A DNA stretch of 64,000 nucleotides, taken from Streptomyces sp. NBC_00376 (lineage in GTDB: Bacteria; Actinomycetota; Actinomycetes; Streptomycetales; Streptomycetaceae). Shown piece after piece: positions 31,387 to 39,565 of the stretch. The stretch is taken from positions 7,068,001 to 7,132,000 of the forward strand of contig NZ_CP107960.1 in NCBI RefSeq assembly GCF_036077095.1, read 5' to 3'. Made by a program: the position numbers and the translations under genes. Below the pieces are notes generated by a model that did not search any database, was not told where the DNA came from, and was given only the letters and a program-made list of their open reading frames with translations. Positions within the stretch are counted from its first letter, which is position 1. Each line of letters opens with the position of its first letter.

Positions 31387-32112
31387 TCATGCCGCGGCAG
31401 GAAGCTCCGGGCGCAGCGGCCAGGCCGGATCCACCGCCTCCGTCGTGCCGTTCTTCGCGAACCACGCCTGCAGTCCACGCGCCTGCGCCGCATGCCACAC
31501 GGCCTGCAGGGTGTGCAGCTCCGGCGGGGTCAGCCGCTCCAGCCGGGACGAGAACCGCCGCCCCACCGCACGCACCAGCTCCAGCGAGGCCGCCGCGTCG
31601 GCCGCCGCGTCATGGGCGCCGTCGAGCACCACTCCGTACAGCTCGCACAGATCGGTGAGGGTCCGCCGGCCCTTGCGGTAGCGGTCCAGATGCTTGTCGA
31701 GCACGCGCGGATCCAGCACGCACAGCGGGGAGTTCTGCAGATACGCCCCGAGCGACGAGGCACGGTGGCGCTTCAGCTCGCGGTCCAGCAGCGTCAGGTC
31801 GAACGGCGCGTTCATCACGACCAGCGGGCGTCCGGCCGCGCACTGCTCGGCCAGCGTGCGGGCTATCTCCTCCATCACCGGCGCCGGCCAGCGGCCGTTG
31901 CGCTGAAGGTGATCGTCGGTCAGACCATGGATCTCGGTCGCCCCCACGGGCACCGGTATCCCCGGATTCACCAGCCAGCGGGTGACGCGCATCCGCCCGC
32001 CCGCCGCGTCCTGGACGACCAGGGCGGCCGAGACGATCCGGTCCCCCTCGACGTCGACTCCTGTTGTCTCGGTGTCAAAAGCGGCCAGCGGCCCCTCGTA
32101 CCAGTGAGTCAT
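31387..32112 (-). CDS. DEDDh-type 3'-5' exonuclease (DnaQ-like)
   Basis: A 241-residue exonuclease of the DNA polymerase III epsilon type. The acid residues are in AAFDTETTG (near residue 10), NAPFDL (about 100) and the HDAAADA motif (His-Asp, about 170), with TEIHGLTDDHL between. All five catalytic positions appear intact. It probably acts in repair or nucleic-acid turnover as a free-standing enzyme. ATG at 32112 places the first motif close to the N-terminus, as usual. It is divergent from the DUF4365 pair. Confidence 0.88.
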   Translation of the reverse strand: MTHWYEGPLAAFDTETTGVDVEGDRIVSAALVVQDAAGGRMRVTRWLVNPGIPVPVGATEIHGLTDDHLQRNGRWPAPVMEEIARTLAEQCAAGRPLVVMNAPFDLTLLDRELKRHRASSLGAYLQNSPLCVLDPRVLDKHLDRYRKGRRTLTDLCELYGVVLDGAHDAAADAAASLELVRAVGRRFSSRLERLTPPELHTLQAVWHAAQARGLQAWFAKNGTTEAVDPAWPLRPELPAAA

Positions 32113-32302
32113 CCCCGAACTCCTCGTGCCCGAACGGCAGATGTGTGATTCCTCTGCCCGGTCCGGTGATACCCGCACCCTTTGCCTCGTACGCCGTTTG
32201 CGGTCCGCCCCGTGCGGTGACAACACAGCTGAGGGGAACGGAAGTTGTCCGCCGCCCCCGACCGGAGAACCGATCGGCACAGCCCGGAAGGCACACGCAG
32301 CC
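32113..32302. promoter_or_regulatory. divergent promoter region of the exonuclease and the DUF4365 pair
   Basis: A 190-base intergenic stretch that must hold both promoters. A GTGATACCC element (near 32167) could be part of a -10 for one of them. No palindrome stands out. Confidence 0.3.
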
Positions 32303-32869
32303 ATGGCGCTCGCGAAGCCCGAACCGAGCGGGCTGCTGTCACAGCGGACCGAACCGCTGCGCGGCACACTCGCAACCACCGCCTGCATGGAGACGCTCCA
32401 GGTGGGCTATCTGCACGCGGTCGCGGCCGCGGCGGGGTGCTCCCTGTCGCAGCCCTTCCCCGACAACGGCATCGACTGGCACGTCAGCCACGGTGCGCCG
32501 GGCCATGCCGTGGACGACGAAGTGACCATAAAGGTCCAGCTCAAATGCACCTACCAGATCCCGCCGAACCCGCCGGGACCGACCTTCGCCTTCACGCTCG
32601 ACAACGCCCACCTCGTCAAGCTCGCGCGGACACCGGTGTCGGTGCACAAGATCCTCGTGGTGATGATCGTGCCGCGCAGCCAGGACGACTGGCTGCGAGC
32701 CGGGCACGACCGGCTCGACCTGCGGCACTGCTGCTACTGGACCAACCTGGCCGGCCACGCGGTGACGGGCCGGCACCGGACCACCGTGCGGATCCCCACC
32801 TCGCGCATCTTCGACGACCGGGCGCTCTGCGAGATCATGACCCGCGTAGGGGCGGGAGGGAGACCTTGA
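32303..32869 (+). CDS. DUF4365 protein with PD-(D/E)XK-like nuclease motif
   Basis: A 188-residue cytoplasmic protein. The core matches DUF4365: an N-terminal helix with Glu30, NGIDWHV with Asp58, then VTIKVQLKCT with Gln79-Leu-Lys81. The order Glu, Asp about 20 residues before QxK is the active-site layout of PD-(D/E)XK (Mrr-like) nucleases, so metal-dependent DNA cleavage is plausible. A later segment (KILVVMIVP, LRHCCYWTNLAG) completes the sheet. ATG at 32303 is chosen by context. The stop overlaps the ATG of the next gene by one base (TGATG), so the two are translated together. Confidence 0.72.
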   Translation: MALAKPEPSGLLSQRTEPLRGTLATTACMETLQVGYLHAVAAAAGCSLSQPFPDNGIDWHVSHGAPGHAVDDEVTIKVQLKCTYQIPPNPPGPTFAFTLDNAHLVKLARTPVSVHKILVVMIVPRSQDDWLRAGHDRLDLRHCCYWTNLAGHAVTGRHRTTVRIPTSRIFDDRALCEIMTRVGAGGRP

Positions 32870-34143
32870 TGCACCGGCCGATGGACGGATACGACGGCTG
32901 CACGGACGGAACGATCCCGTCAGCCACCCGCCCGCACCCCGCCGAGTCCGCGGGGCCGTGGCCCGATGCTCCCGGGCTCCCGGGAGGCGTCCCGGACCCG
33001 GCCCGGGTCGACCCCGCGGTCCTCGGCGCCCTGCTCGGGCGGCACGGCTGGCGGCGCCGGGGCGGGGCGGCCGGGCGCTACAGCCGGTGGACCCCGCCGG
33101 GCCCGCCGGCCCCGCCCGGCGGCGGGACGAGCCTCCTGGTCCCCGACACCACCGCCTTCCCCGACAGCGAGGACCTCCTCGTCGAGGCGCTGACCGCGCT
33201 CGCCCGCAGCGCCGCACCCTCCGCCCGCGAGGTACTGGTCTCGCTCGCCGTGCCCAGCGACGAGATCCGCTGGTGGCGCGAGGTCCCCGAGACGGTCGCG
33301 GGCGCGGCGGGCTGGGCCGGGGCCGAGCGGCTGCACACGGCCGCCCGGCAGATACTGCTCGCCGGAGCCCTCGCCGTACGCGCGAACACCGGCTACCACG
33401 GCGCACGCCACCGCCGCAGGGCCAGGGCCGCGCTCGACGGCATCCTCGTCGGGCCCGCGCCCGGCGGTCGGGAGCTCGCCGCGTTCGTGCCGGTCGAACC
33501 GGGCCGTGCCGTCGCCGTACGGCTCCACCAGGCGCTGCACGCCACCCGGGAGGCCGTGGACTACCAGCGGGCCACCGGCGGCTACGAAGCCTTCGACACC
33601 GCCGTCGAGGCGGGCGTCAGCCGGGAGCTGACCGAGGCCGTCGTCGCACTCGTCCAAGGCTCGGAAGGGGCCGGGATCGCCCTGGAGTGGGCGCCCGCCG
33701 CCGGTACCCCCGAGGGCTGCCCGGCCCGGCCCGAGCCGGTGGAATTCTCCCCCGGCGATCTGCCGGCCCTGCGCCGGGCGGGCGCCCGCTACCTCCACGA
33801 CGAGCCCGCCGTGACGGTACGGATCACCGGCGCCGTCGTCCGGATGCGCCGCTCGGCACCGCGCGGCCCCGGGATCGTGCGGCTGCGGGTGCTGGCGGGC
33901 GCCGAGGTGCCGCACGTACGGCTGGAGCTGGACGAGGAGGCGTACCGGATCGCCGGCCACGCCCATCTGGTGGGGCTGCCGATCCGGGTGGAGGGCAGGC
34001 TGGAGAGCCGCGGCGGCTTCCGGCGGCTGACGAGGACCTCGCACGTGGTGCCCGTGCAGGTCGACGAGGCGGAGCGGGACCGGCTGATGAAGTCGCTCCA
34101 GGAGAACGTCGACCTTTTCGAGGAGGCGTGCACCGGCGAATAG
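32869..34143 (+). CDS. unknown 424-residue partner of the DUF4365 protein
   Basis: I do not recognise the family. Residues 1-70 are Pro/Asp/Gly-rich. A soluble middle domain (about 75-260) has [25 protein letters not shown] and a helix pair around [20 protein letters not shown]. The last ~100 residues ([33 protein letters not shown]) alternate beta strands rather like an OB or similar nucleic-acid-binding barrel. No transmembrane segment. It starts on the DUF4365 stop (TGATG), and a tight one-to-one partnership is the main clue to its role. Confidence 0.7.
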   Translation: MHRPMDGYDGCTDGTIPSATRPHPAESAGPWPDAPGLPGGVPDPARVDPAVLGALLGRHGWRRRGGAAGRYSRWTPPGPPAPPGGGTSLLVPDTTAFPDSEDLLVEALTALARSAAPSAREVLVSLAVPSDEIRWWREVPETVAGAAGWAGAERLHTAARQILLAGALAVRANTGYHGARHRRRARAALDGILVGPAPGGRELAAFVPVEPGRAVAVRLHQALHATREAVDYQRATGGYEAFDTAVEAGVSRELTEAVVALVQGSEGAGIALEWAPAAGTPEGCPARPEPVEFSPGDLPALRRAGARYLHDEPAVTVRITGAVVRMRRSAPRGPGIVRLRVLAGAEVPHVRLELDEEAYRIAGHAHLVGLPIRVEGRLESRGGFRRLTRTSHVVPVQVDEAERDRLMKSLQENVDLFEEACTGE

Positions 34144-34221
34144 GGCGCTGGGGGAGGGCCTTGCGGGGGAGCGGTGGGGCCGGCTGCCCGAACCGTTTCG
34201 CAGAGGGGGCCCGCTCCTCGG

Positions 34222-34232
34222 TACGATTCGTA
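34222..34232. promoter_or_regulatory. palindromic -10 region of thrS
   Basis: TACGATTCGTA is a perfect palindrome around a central T. Its first six bases, TACGAT, fit a -10 box about 55 bases upstream of the thrS GTG. Symmetry over the -10 suggests an operator; the regulator is unknown. I saw no T-box leader. Confidence 0.45.
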
Positions 34233-34282
34233 TCGCACGCGCACTACACATGCGTGCGTTCCCCCTGAGTCAGGAGAGACCG

Positions 34283-36259
34283 GTGTCAGACGTCCGTGTG
34301 ATCATCCAACGCGATTCCGAGCGGGAAGAGCGCGTGGTGACGACGGGCACTACGGCAGCCGAGCTCTTCCCCGGCGAGCGCACCGTCGTCGCCGCCCGGG
34401 TCGCCGGTGAGCTGAAGGACCTCGCGTACGCCGTCGCCGACGGCGAGGTCGTCGAGCCCGTCGAGATCTCCTCCGAGGATGGCCTGAACATCCTGCGGCA
34501 CTCCACCGCGCACGTCATGGCGCAGGCCGTGCAGCAGCTCTTCCCCGAGGCCAAGCTCGGCATCGGTCCGCCGGTCAAGGACGGCTTCTACTACGACTTC
34601 GACGTCGAGAAGCCCTTCACCCCGGAAGACCTCAAGGCCATCGAGAAGAAGATGCAGGAGATCCAGAAGCGGGGCCAGAAGTTCTCCCGCCGGGTCGTGA
34701 CGGACGAGGCCGCCCGCGAGGAGCTGGCCGACGAGCCGTACAAGCTCGAGCTCATCGGAATCAAGGGCTCCGCATCCTCGGACGACGGCGCGGACGTCGA
34801 GGTGGGCGGCGGCGAGCTGACCATCTACGACAACCTCGACCCGAAGACCGGCGACCTGTGCTGGAAGGACCTCTGCCGGGGCCCGCACCTGCCGACCACC
34901 CGGTTCATCCCGGCGTTCAAGCTGATGCGCAACGCCGCGGCGTACTGGCGGGGCAGCGAGAAGAACCCGATGCTCCAGCGCATCTACGGCACCGCGTGGC
35001 CCACCAAGGACGAGCTCAAGGCCCACCTGGAGTTCCTGGAGGAGGCCGCCAAGCGCGACCACCGCAAGCTCGGCAACGAGCTGGACCTCTTCTCCTTCCC
35101 GGACGAGATCGGCCCCGGTCTCGCGGTCTTCCACCCCAAGGGCGGCATCATCCGCCGCGCCATGGAGGACTACTCGCGCCGCCGGCACGAGGAGGAGGGC
35201 TACGAGTTCGTCTACTCCCCGCACGCCACCAAGGGCAAGCTCTTCGAGAAGTCCGGCCACCTGGACTGGTACGCCGACGGCATGTACCCGCCCATGCAGC
35301 TCGACGACGGGGTGGACTACTACCTCAAGCCGATGAACTGCCCGATGCACAACCTGATCTTCGACGCGCGCGGGCGCTCATACCGTGAACTGCCGCTGCG
35401 CCTCTTCGAGTTCGGCACGGTGTACCGGTACGAGAAGTCCGGTGTGGTGCACGGTCTGACCCGCTCGCGCGGCTTCACGCAGGACGACGCGCACATCTAC
35501 TGCACCAAGGAGCAGATGGCCGAGGAGCTCGACCGGACGCTCACCTTCGTCCTGAACCTGCTCCGCGACTACGGTCTGACCGACTTCTACCTGGAGCTCT
35601 CCACCAAGGACCCGGAGAAGTTCGTCGGCTCCGACGAGATCTGGGAAGAGGCCACCGAGACGCTGCGCCAGGTCGCCGAGAAGCAGGGCCTGCCGCTGGT
35701 CCCGGACCCGGGCGGCGCCGCGTTCTACGGCCCGAAGATCTCGGTGCAGTGCAAGGACGCCATCGGCCGTACCTGGCAGATGTCGACCGTGCAGCTCGAC
35801 TTCAACCTCCCGGAGCGCTTCGACCTGGAGTACACCGGCCCGGACGGCACCAAGCAGCGCCCGGTCATGATCCACCGCGCCCTGTTCGGTTCCATCGAGC
35901 GCTTCTTCGCGGTGCTCCTCGAGCACTACGCGGGTGCGTTCCCGGTGTGGCTGGCCCCGGTCCAGGCGGTCGGCATCCCGATCGGCGACGCGCACATCCC
36001 GTACCTCCAGGAGTTCGCGGCCAAGGCCCGGAAGAAGGGGCTGCGGGTCGACGTGGACGCTTCCTCCGACCGGATGCAGAAGAAGATCCGCAACCAGCAG
36101 AAGGCCAAGGTGCCCTTCATGATCATCGCGGGCGACGAGGACATGGCCAACGGCGCCGTCTCCTTCCGCTACCGCGACGGATCGCAGGAGAACGGCATCC
36201 CGGTCGAGGACGCCATCGCCAAGATCCAGAAGGCCGTCGAGGACCGCGTCCAGGTCTGA
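34283..36259 (+). CDS. thrS: threonyl-tRNA synthetase
   Basis: A 658-residue class II synthetase that charges tRNA-Thr. Domains in order: TGS (about 1-62), the editing domain with the zinc-like [11 protein letters not shown] motif, the catalytic core with [32 protein letters not shown] (in part RGFTQDD) and the C-terminal anticodon-binding domain ([14 protein letters not shown]). Catalytic zinc ligands Cys and His are in place. GTG at 34283 follows AGGAG and gives normal length. It is followed by a terminator that overlaps the end of the convergent channel gene. Confidence 0.96.
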   Translation: MSDVRVIIQRDSEREERVVTTGTTAAELFPGERTVVAARVAGELKDLAYAVADGEVVEPVEISSEDGLNILRHSTAHVMAQAVQQLFPEAKLGIGPPVKDGFYYDFDVEKPFTPEDLKAIEKKMQEIQKRGQKFSRRVVTDEAAREELADEPYKLELIGIKGSASSDDGADVEVGGGELTIYDNLDPKTGDLCWKDLCRGPHLPTTRFIPAFKLMRNAAAYWRGSEKNPMLQRIYGTAWPTKDELKAHLEFLEEAAKRDHRKLGNELDLFSFPDEIGPGLAVFHPKGGIIRRAMEDYSRRRHEEEGYEFVYSPHATKGKLFEKSGHLDWYADGMYPPMQLDDGVDYYLKPMNCPMHNLIFDARGRSYRELPLRLFEFGTVYRYEKSGVVHGLTRSRGFTQDDAHIYCTKEQMAEELDRTLTFVLNLLRDYGLTDFYLELSTKDPEKFVGSDEIWEEATETLRQVAEKQGLPLVPDPGGAAFYGPKISVQCKDAIGRTWQMSTVQLDFNLPERFDLEYTGPDGTKQRPVMIHRALFGSIERFFAVLLEHYAGAFPVWLAPVQAVGIPIGDAHIPYLQEFAAKARKKGLRVDVDASSDRMQKKIRNQQKAKVPFMIIAGDEDMANGAVSFRYRDGSQENGIPVEDAIAKIQKAVEDRVQV

Positions 36260-36278
36260 CGGACACAGTGCAGGTGTC

Positions 36279-36313
36279 AGGCCCCCGGAGAGCTACCCGC
36301 CCTCCGGGGGCCT
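36279..36313 (+). terminator. terminator after thrS
   Basis: Perfect 12-bp inverted repeat, 36279-36290 with 36302-36313, 11-base loop, then CTTCTCGTCC. It overlaps the last codons of the convergent channel gene, so both genes may use it. Confidence 0.75.
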
Positions 36314-36970
36314 CTTCTCGTCCTCCCGCCTGAAGACCTGGAGCAGCCACGACGAGAACGACCCCGTCACCGCTCCCAGCAGCGCCAGCCCGCACATCAT
36401 CAGGCCCGCGGCGACGACCCGGCCGCCCGGCGTGACGGGCACCGCGTCCCCGTACCCCACCGTCGTGAGCGTCTCGCACGCCCACCACACCGCGTCGCCG
36501 AAGGTATGGATCGTGGAATCCGGGACCTTGTGCTCCTGGTGGTAGACCGCGAGCGACGCGGAGAAACCGAGCAGCAGGGAGGACGCGCCGGCGTAGCTGA
36601 TCACCCGGGCGTACAGGCTCAGCCGCGGTTGAGCCCGGCGCTGCTGGACCGCGGTGTAGACCCGGATCAGGCGCAGCGGCCGCAGCAGCGGAAGCAGCAG
36701 CACCAGCGTGTCCAGCCAGTGGACCCGGAAGAAGTGGTGGCGAAGGCCGCTGAGCCGGAACCGTACGACGTAGTCCGCCACGAAGACCAGCCAGGTGGCG
36801 CCGACCAGGACCAGGGCGAGGTCCCGCCAGGGCTCGGCGTCCTCGGGGGCGAGGACGCGGACCGCGTAGCCGAGCAGGAAGAGCAGGGAGACGCCGAGCA
36901 GCGGCACCTCGGTGCGCTGCTCCCAGTGCCGTAGGCGTTCAGGGGTGGAGTCGGCGGACCGGTCGCTCAT
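36293..36970 (-). CDS. voltage-gated-type potassium channel protein
   Basis: A 225-residue membrane protein with about six hydrophobic segments. The selectivity filter is TTVGYGD (about 169-175) between a pore helix (FGDAVWWACETL) and the last helix (GLMMCGLALLGAVTG). An arginine-bearing segment (LLRPLRLIRVY) could be a reduced voltage sensor. No cytoplasmic RCK/TrkA domain follows, so gating is likely by voltage or lipid. ATG at 36970 with GGAG/GAGG upstream. Confidence 0.85.
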   Translation of the reverse strand: MSDRSADSTPERLRHWEQRTEVPLLGVSLLFLLGYAVRVLAPEDAEPWRDLALVLVGATWLVFVADYVVRFRLSGLRHHFFRVHWLDTLVLLLPLLRPLRLIRVYTAVQQRRAQPRLSLYARVISYAGASSLLLGFSASLAVYHQEHKVPDSTIHTFGDAVWWACETLTTVGYGDAVPVTPGGRVVAAGLMMCGLALLGAVTGSFSSWLLQVFRREDEKRPPEGG

Positions 36971-37048
36971 CGCCTCAGCATCTCCGTACGCCGACGGGTG
37001 TGGCCCCGGCGACACGCACCCCGGGAGTGAAGCAATATGCTGATCGCC

Positions 37049-37597
37049 ATGACGAGTGAGCCGGAGCAGCAGATCGGAGTGGGAACGCCCGACGCGTTCC
37101 AGCGCCTGTGGACGCCCCACCGGATGGCGTACATCCAGGGCGAGAACAAGCCGACCGGCCCGGAGGCCGGCGACGGCTGTCCGTTCTGCGGGATCCCGTC
37201 GAGTTCGGACGAGGACGGGCTCGTCGTCGCCCGCGGCAAGCACGTGTACGCCGTGCTGAACCTGTATCCGTACAACGGCGGCCATCTGATGGTGGTGCCG
37301 TACCGGCATGTCGCGGACTACACGGAGCTGGACGGTCCGGAGACCATGGAGCTGGCCGATTTTACCAAGCGGGCGATGGTGGCCCTGCGGACGGCCTCGG
37401 GGGCGCACGGATTCAACATCGGCATGAACCAGGGATCGGTGGCGGGTGCCGGCATCGCGGCCCATCTGCACCAGCATCTGGTGCCGCGCTGGGGTGGTGA
37501 CACCAACTTCATGCCGGTGGTCGGCCACACGAAGGTGCTGCCGCAGCTGCTCGCCGACACCCGCAAGATGCTGGCCGACGCCTGGCCGGAGGGCTGA
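37049..37597 (+). CDS. HIT-family nucleotide hydrolase/transferase
   Basis: A 182-residue histidine-triad protein. The active site is HLHQHLVPRW (HxHxH plus downstream), with a zinc-like CPFC near the N-terminus and the conserved NLYPYNGGHLMVVP. In actinobacteria this group includes Ap4A phosphorylase-like and HIT hydrolases that split nucleoside phosphoramidates or dinucleotides. ATG at 37049 is favoured since CAATAT (37033-37038) looks like a -10 box only 10 bases upstream; ATG at 37037 lies within that box. Confidence 0.88.
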   Translation: MTSEPEQQIGVGTPDAFQRLWTPHRMAYIQGENKPTGPEAGDGCPFCGIPSSSDEDGLVVARGKHVYAVLNLYPYNGGHLMVVPYRHVADYTELDGPETMELADFTKRAMVALRTASGAHGFNIGMNQGSVAGAGIAAHLHQHLVPRWGGDTNFMPVVGHTKVLPQLLADTRKMLADAWPEG

Positions 37598-37617
37598 TCG
37601 CGGCAGTGGTTCGCGCT

Positions 37618-37654
37618 AGGGCCGCCCCGGCCGATTTCCGGCCGGGGCGGCCCT
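37618..37654 (+). terminator. terminator after the HIT gene
   Basis: Perfect 15-bp inverted repeat, 37618-37632 with 37640-37654, loop GATTTCC, followed by CGTGTCTGTCC. Confidence 0.82.
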
Positions 37655-37747
37655 CGTGTCTGTCCGGCCCTGATCAGGGCGGGCCCCCCTTGCGTCGGGG
37701 TGCCCGGTCCTGGTCCGCCGGGCAGGCCCTCGCGTCGGGGTGGCCGG

Positions 37748-39418
37748 CTACGCGTCGTACAGATCGGCCTTGCGCGGGGTCGGGTCCTGCACCGCGCCGC
37801 TCAGTATCATCGAGCGGTTGTCGAAGCGCTCGGTGTCGACGCCGTTCTCGTCGAGAACGCGCAGGGCGGCGCTGTGGACGGCGCGCAGTACCGGCGTCGC
37901 GGCCCGCATCGCGTCGTCCGCCATGAAACGGTGGCGCCACGGCTTCTCGGCCCACGCGTGGCGCAGGCCGAACGGCTCGGGCAGGGCGATCTTGCCGCCC
38001 AGATAGTCCAGCAGCGGCGGGTACCAGGTGAACGGGGCGCGCAGGGCGAGCCGGACGACCTCGCTGGATTCGACCAGCGGAAGCGTGATGTCGCGGGTCT
38101 CCCAGAACCGGACGGTCTTGTTGACCGTCTTGGTCTTGGCCGCGGGCTTGCTCGTGAAGAGCGAGTGGACGGGGCCCAGTGCATGCCCGGTGACCTCGAT
38201 GCGCAGGGTCTCGTAGAGCACCGTGACCGTGATCATCATCGTGATGACCAACTGGCCGTCCCAGAGGGTGAACTGGACCCCCAGATAGTGCCGGTCACCG
38301 CCGCCGAACTGCTGGTGGTTGCAGATCCGCTGTATCTCGTGCGGCTTGACCTGGAAGGTGGCCACGTCCTCGCCGGCGGGGCGGGAGACCGAGTCGGCGT
38401 TCTCCCCGACGGGGGACACGATCCAGTGGGTGACCGACGGAGTGGGGAACCCGCCGGTGTTCAGCGGGCCGCGCTCCAGCACCTTGAGCTGGTCGTGGAT
38501 GGCCCGGATCAGGTCCCAGCTGCGGAACTGGTGGAATTCCTTGCCGGGTTCCTTGGAGACGAGCTCCTCGGCCAGCTGCCAACTGCCCCAGCGGGTGCCC
38601 ATGCCGAGGATTCCCTTGGGGCCCGCGTAGAAGACCGAGTTGGACTGCTGCTCGGCGGTGAGCTTCTCCAGGCCTTGGCGGAGCGCCTCGCGGGAGGTCT
38701 CGTTGGGATTCTTCGGCACGGCCTCGGGGATCTTGGCGCTGACGCCGCCCCCGGAGAGCAGCCCTTCCCAACGGGCGCGCATGTCCTTGGCGGAGGACTC
38801 GGCGATCCGTTTGGCGATGAACCAGCCGATGACGGGGGCCACGATCATCAGGCGGACGTAGAGCGCCAGGAACCCGGTGAGCGGCAGGCCGACCAGGAAG
38901 ACCAGCGCCACGATGCCGATGATCGGGAGCAGCGCGCCGCCCAGGGCGGAGAGCGCCTTGTCCTTGGTGTTGCCGAGGTAGTCGCGCAGACGGAACGCGA
39001 GGACCCACAGGATCATGCCGGGCAGGAAGAGGAAGCCGAACAGAGCGGTGACGGCGGTGAGTTTGGTGTCGCGGCTCTTGCGGAGGCGAGTCGCGGAGAG
39101 ACAGTGCTCGACGACGGTCTGCGGGTCCGTCCCGAAGGACTGGATGAGGGCCTTGCGGGCGCCGCCCAGCATGCGTTCCTGGACGGCGCGGGAGAACGCC
39201 TCGCCGAGATTGGGCTTGAAATAGTCGGACTTGAAGAGCTTGGAACGGCCCACCTTGACTTCGGACTTGTGCCACTCGCTGTTGGCTTCAAGGATCTTCT
39301 CCACCGGGCTGTCGCGGTACGCGGCGGAGGCGAGGGCGTTCGTCGCCACCGCCTGTCCGCCCGAACCCTGGAGCGGGATCTGCGCTCCGGGAGAGAAATC
39401 GAATCCGTCGCTGGCCAC
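37748..39418 (-). CDS. large membrane protein of unknown function
   Basis: A 556-residue protein that I cannot place in a family. Residues ~1-115 are soluble (IPLQGSGGQAVATNALASAAYRD, then a basic stretch). Four hydrophobic helices lie at about 125-215 (AVTALFGFLFLPGMILWVLA, LLPIIGIVALVFLVGLPL and neighbours). The C-terminal ~340 residues are soluble again, with a mixed alpha/beta pattern and one hydrophobic strand-like segment (LVITMMITVTVLYETLRIEVTG). No enzyme motif is seen. GTG at 39418 follows GGGGG. Its job is unknown; the sandwich layout suggests a scaffold or sensor. Confidence 0.7.
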   Translation of the reverse strand: MASDGFDFSPGAQIPLQGSGGQAVATNALASAAYRDSPVEKILEANSEWHKSEVKVGRSKLFKSDYFKPNLGEAFSRAVQERMLGGARKALIQSFGTDPQTVVEHCLSATRLRKSRDTKLTAVTALFGFLFLPGMILWVLAFRLRDYLGNTKDKALSALGGALLPIIGIVALVFLVGLPLTGFLALYVRLMIVAPVIGWFIAKRIAESSAKDMRARWEGLLSGGGVSAKIPEAVPKNPNETSREALRQGLEKLTAEQQSNSVFYAGPKGILGMGTRWGSWQLAEELVSKEPGKEFHQFRSWDLIRAIHDQLKVLERGPLNTGGFPTPSVTHWIVSPVGENADSVSRPAGEDVATFQVKPHEIQRICNHQQFGGGDRHYLGVQFTLWDGQLVITMMITVTVLYETLRIEVTGHALGPVHSLFTSKPAAKTKTVNKTVRFWETRDITLPLVESSEVVRLALRAPFTWYPPLLDYLGGKIALPEPFGLRHAWAEKPWRHRFMADDAMRAATPVLRAVHSAALRVLDENGVDTERFDNRSMILSGAVQDPTPRKADLYDA

Positions 39419-39565
39419 TGTCGCCCCCACTCGCCGCCGAGGAACTGCTCCTGCGGCTGTTTCCCAACTGCCGTGCCTGGCACACCTTCTGAGCTGGGAC
39501 CAAAGCGTATCGTCCGGATCGCTGCGCCGCCCGCCCCTGTGGACAAAGACGGGCGGCATGGCCGG

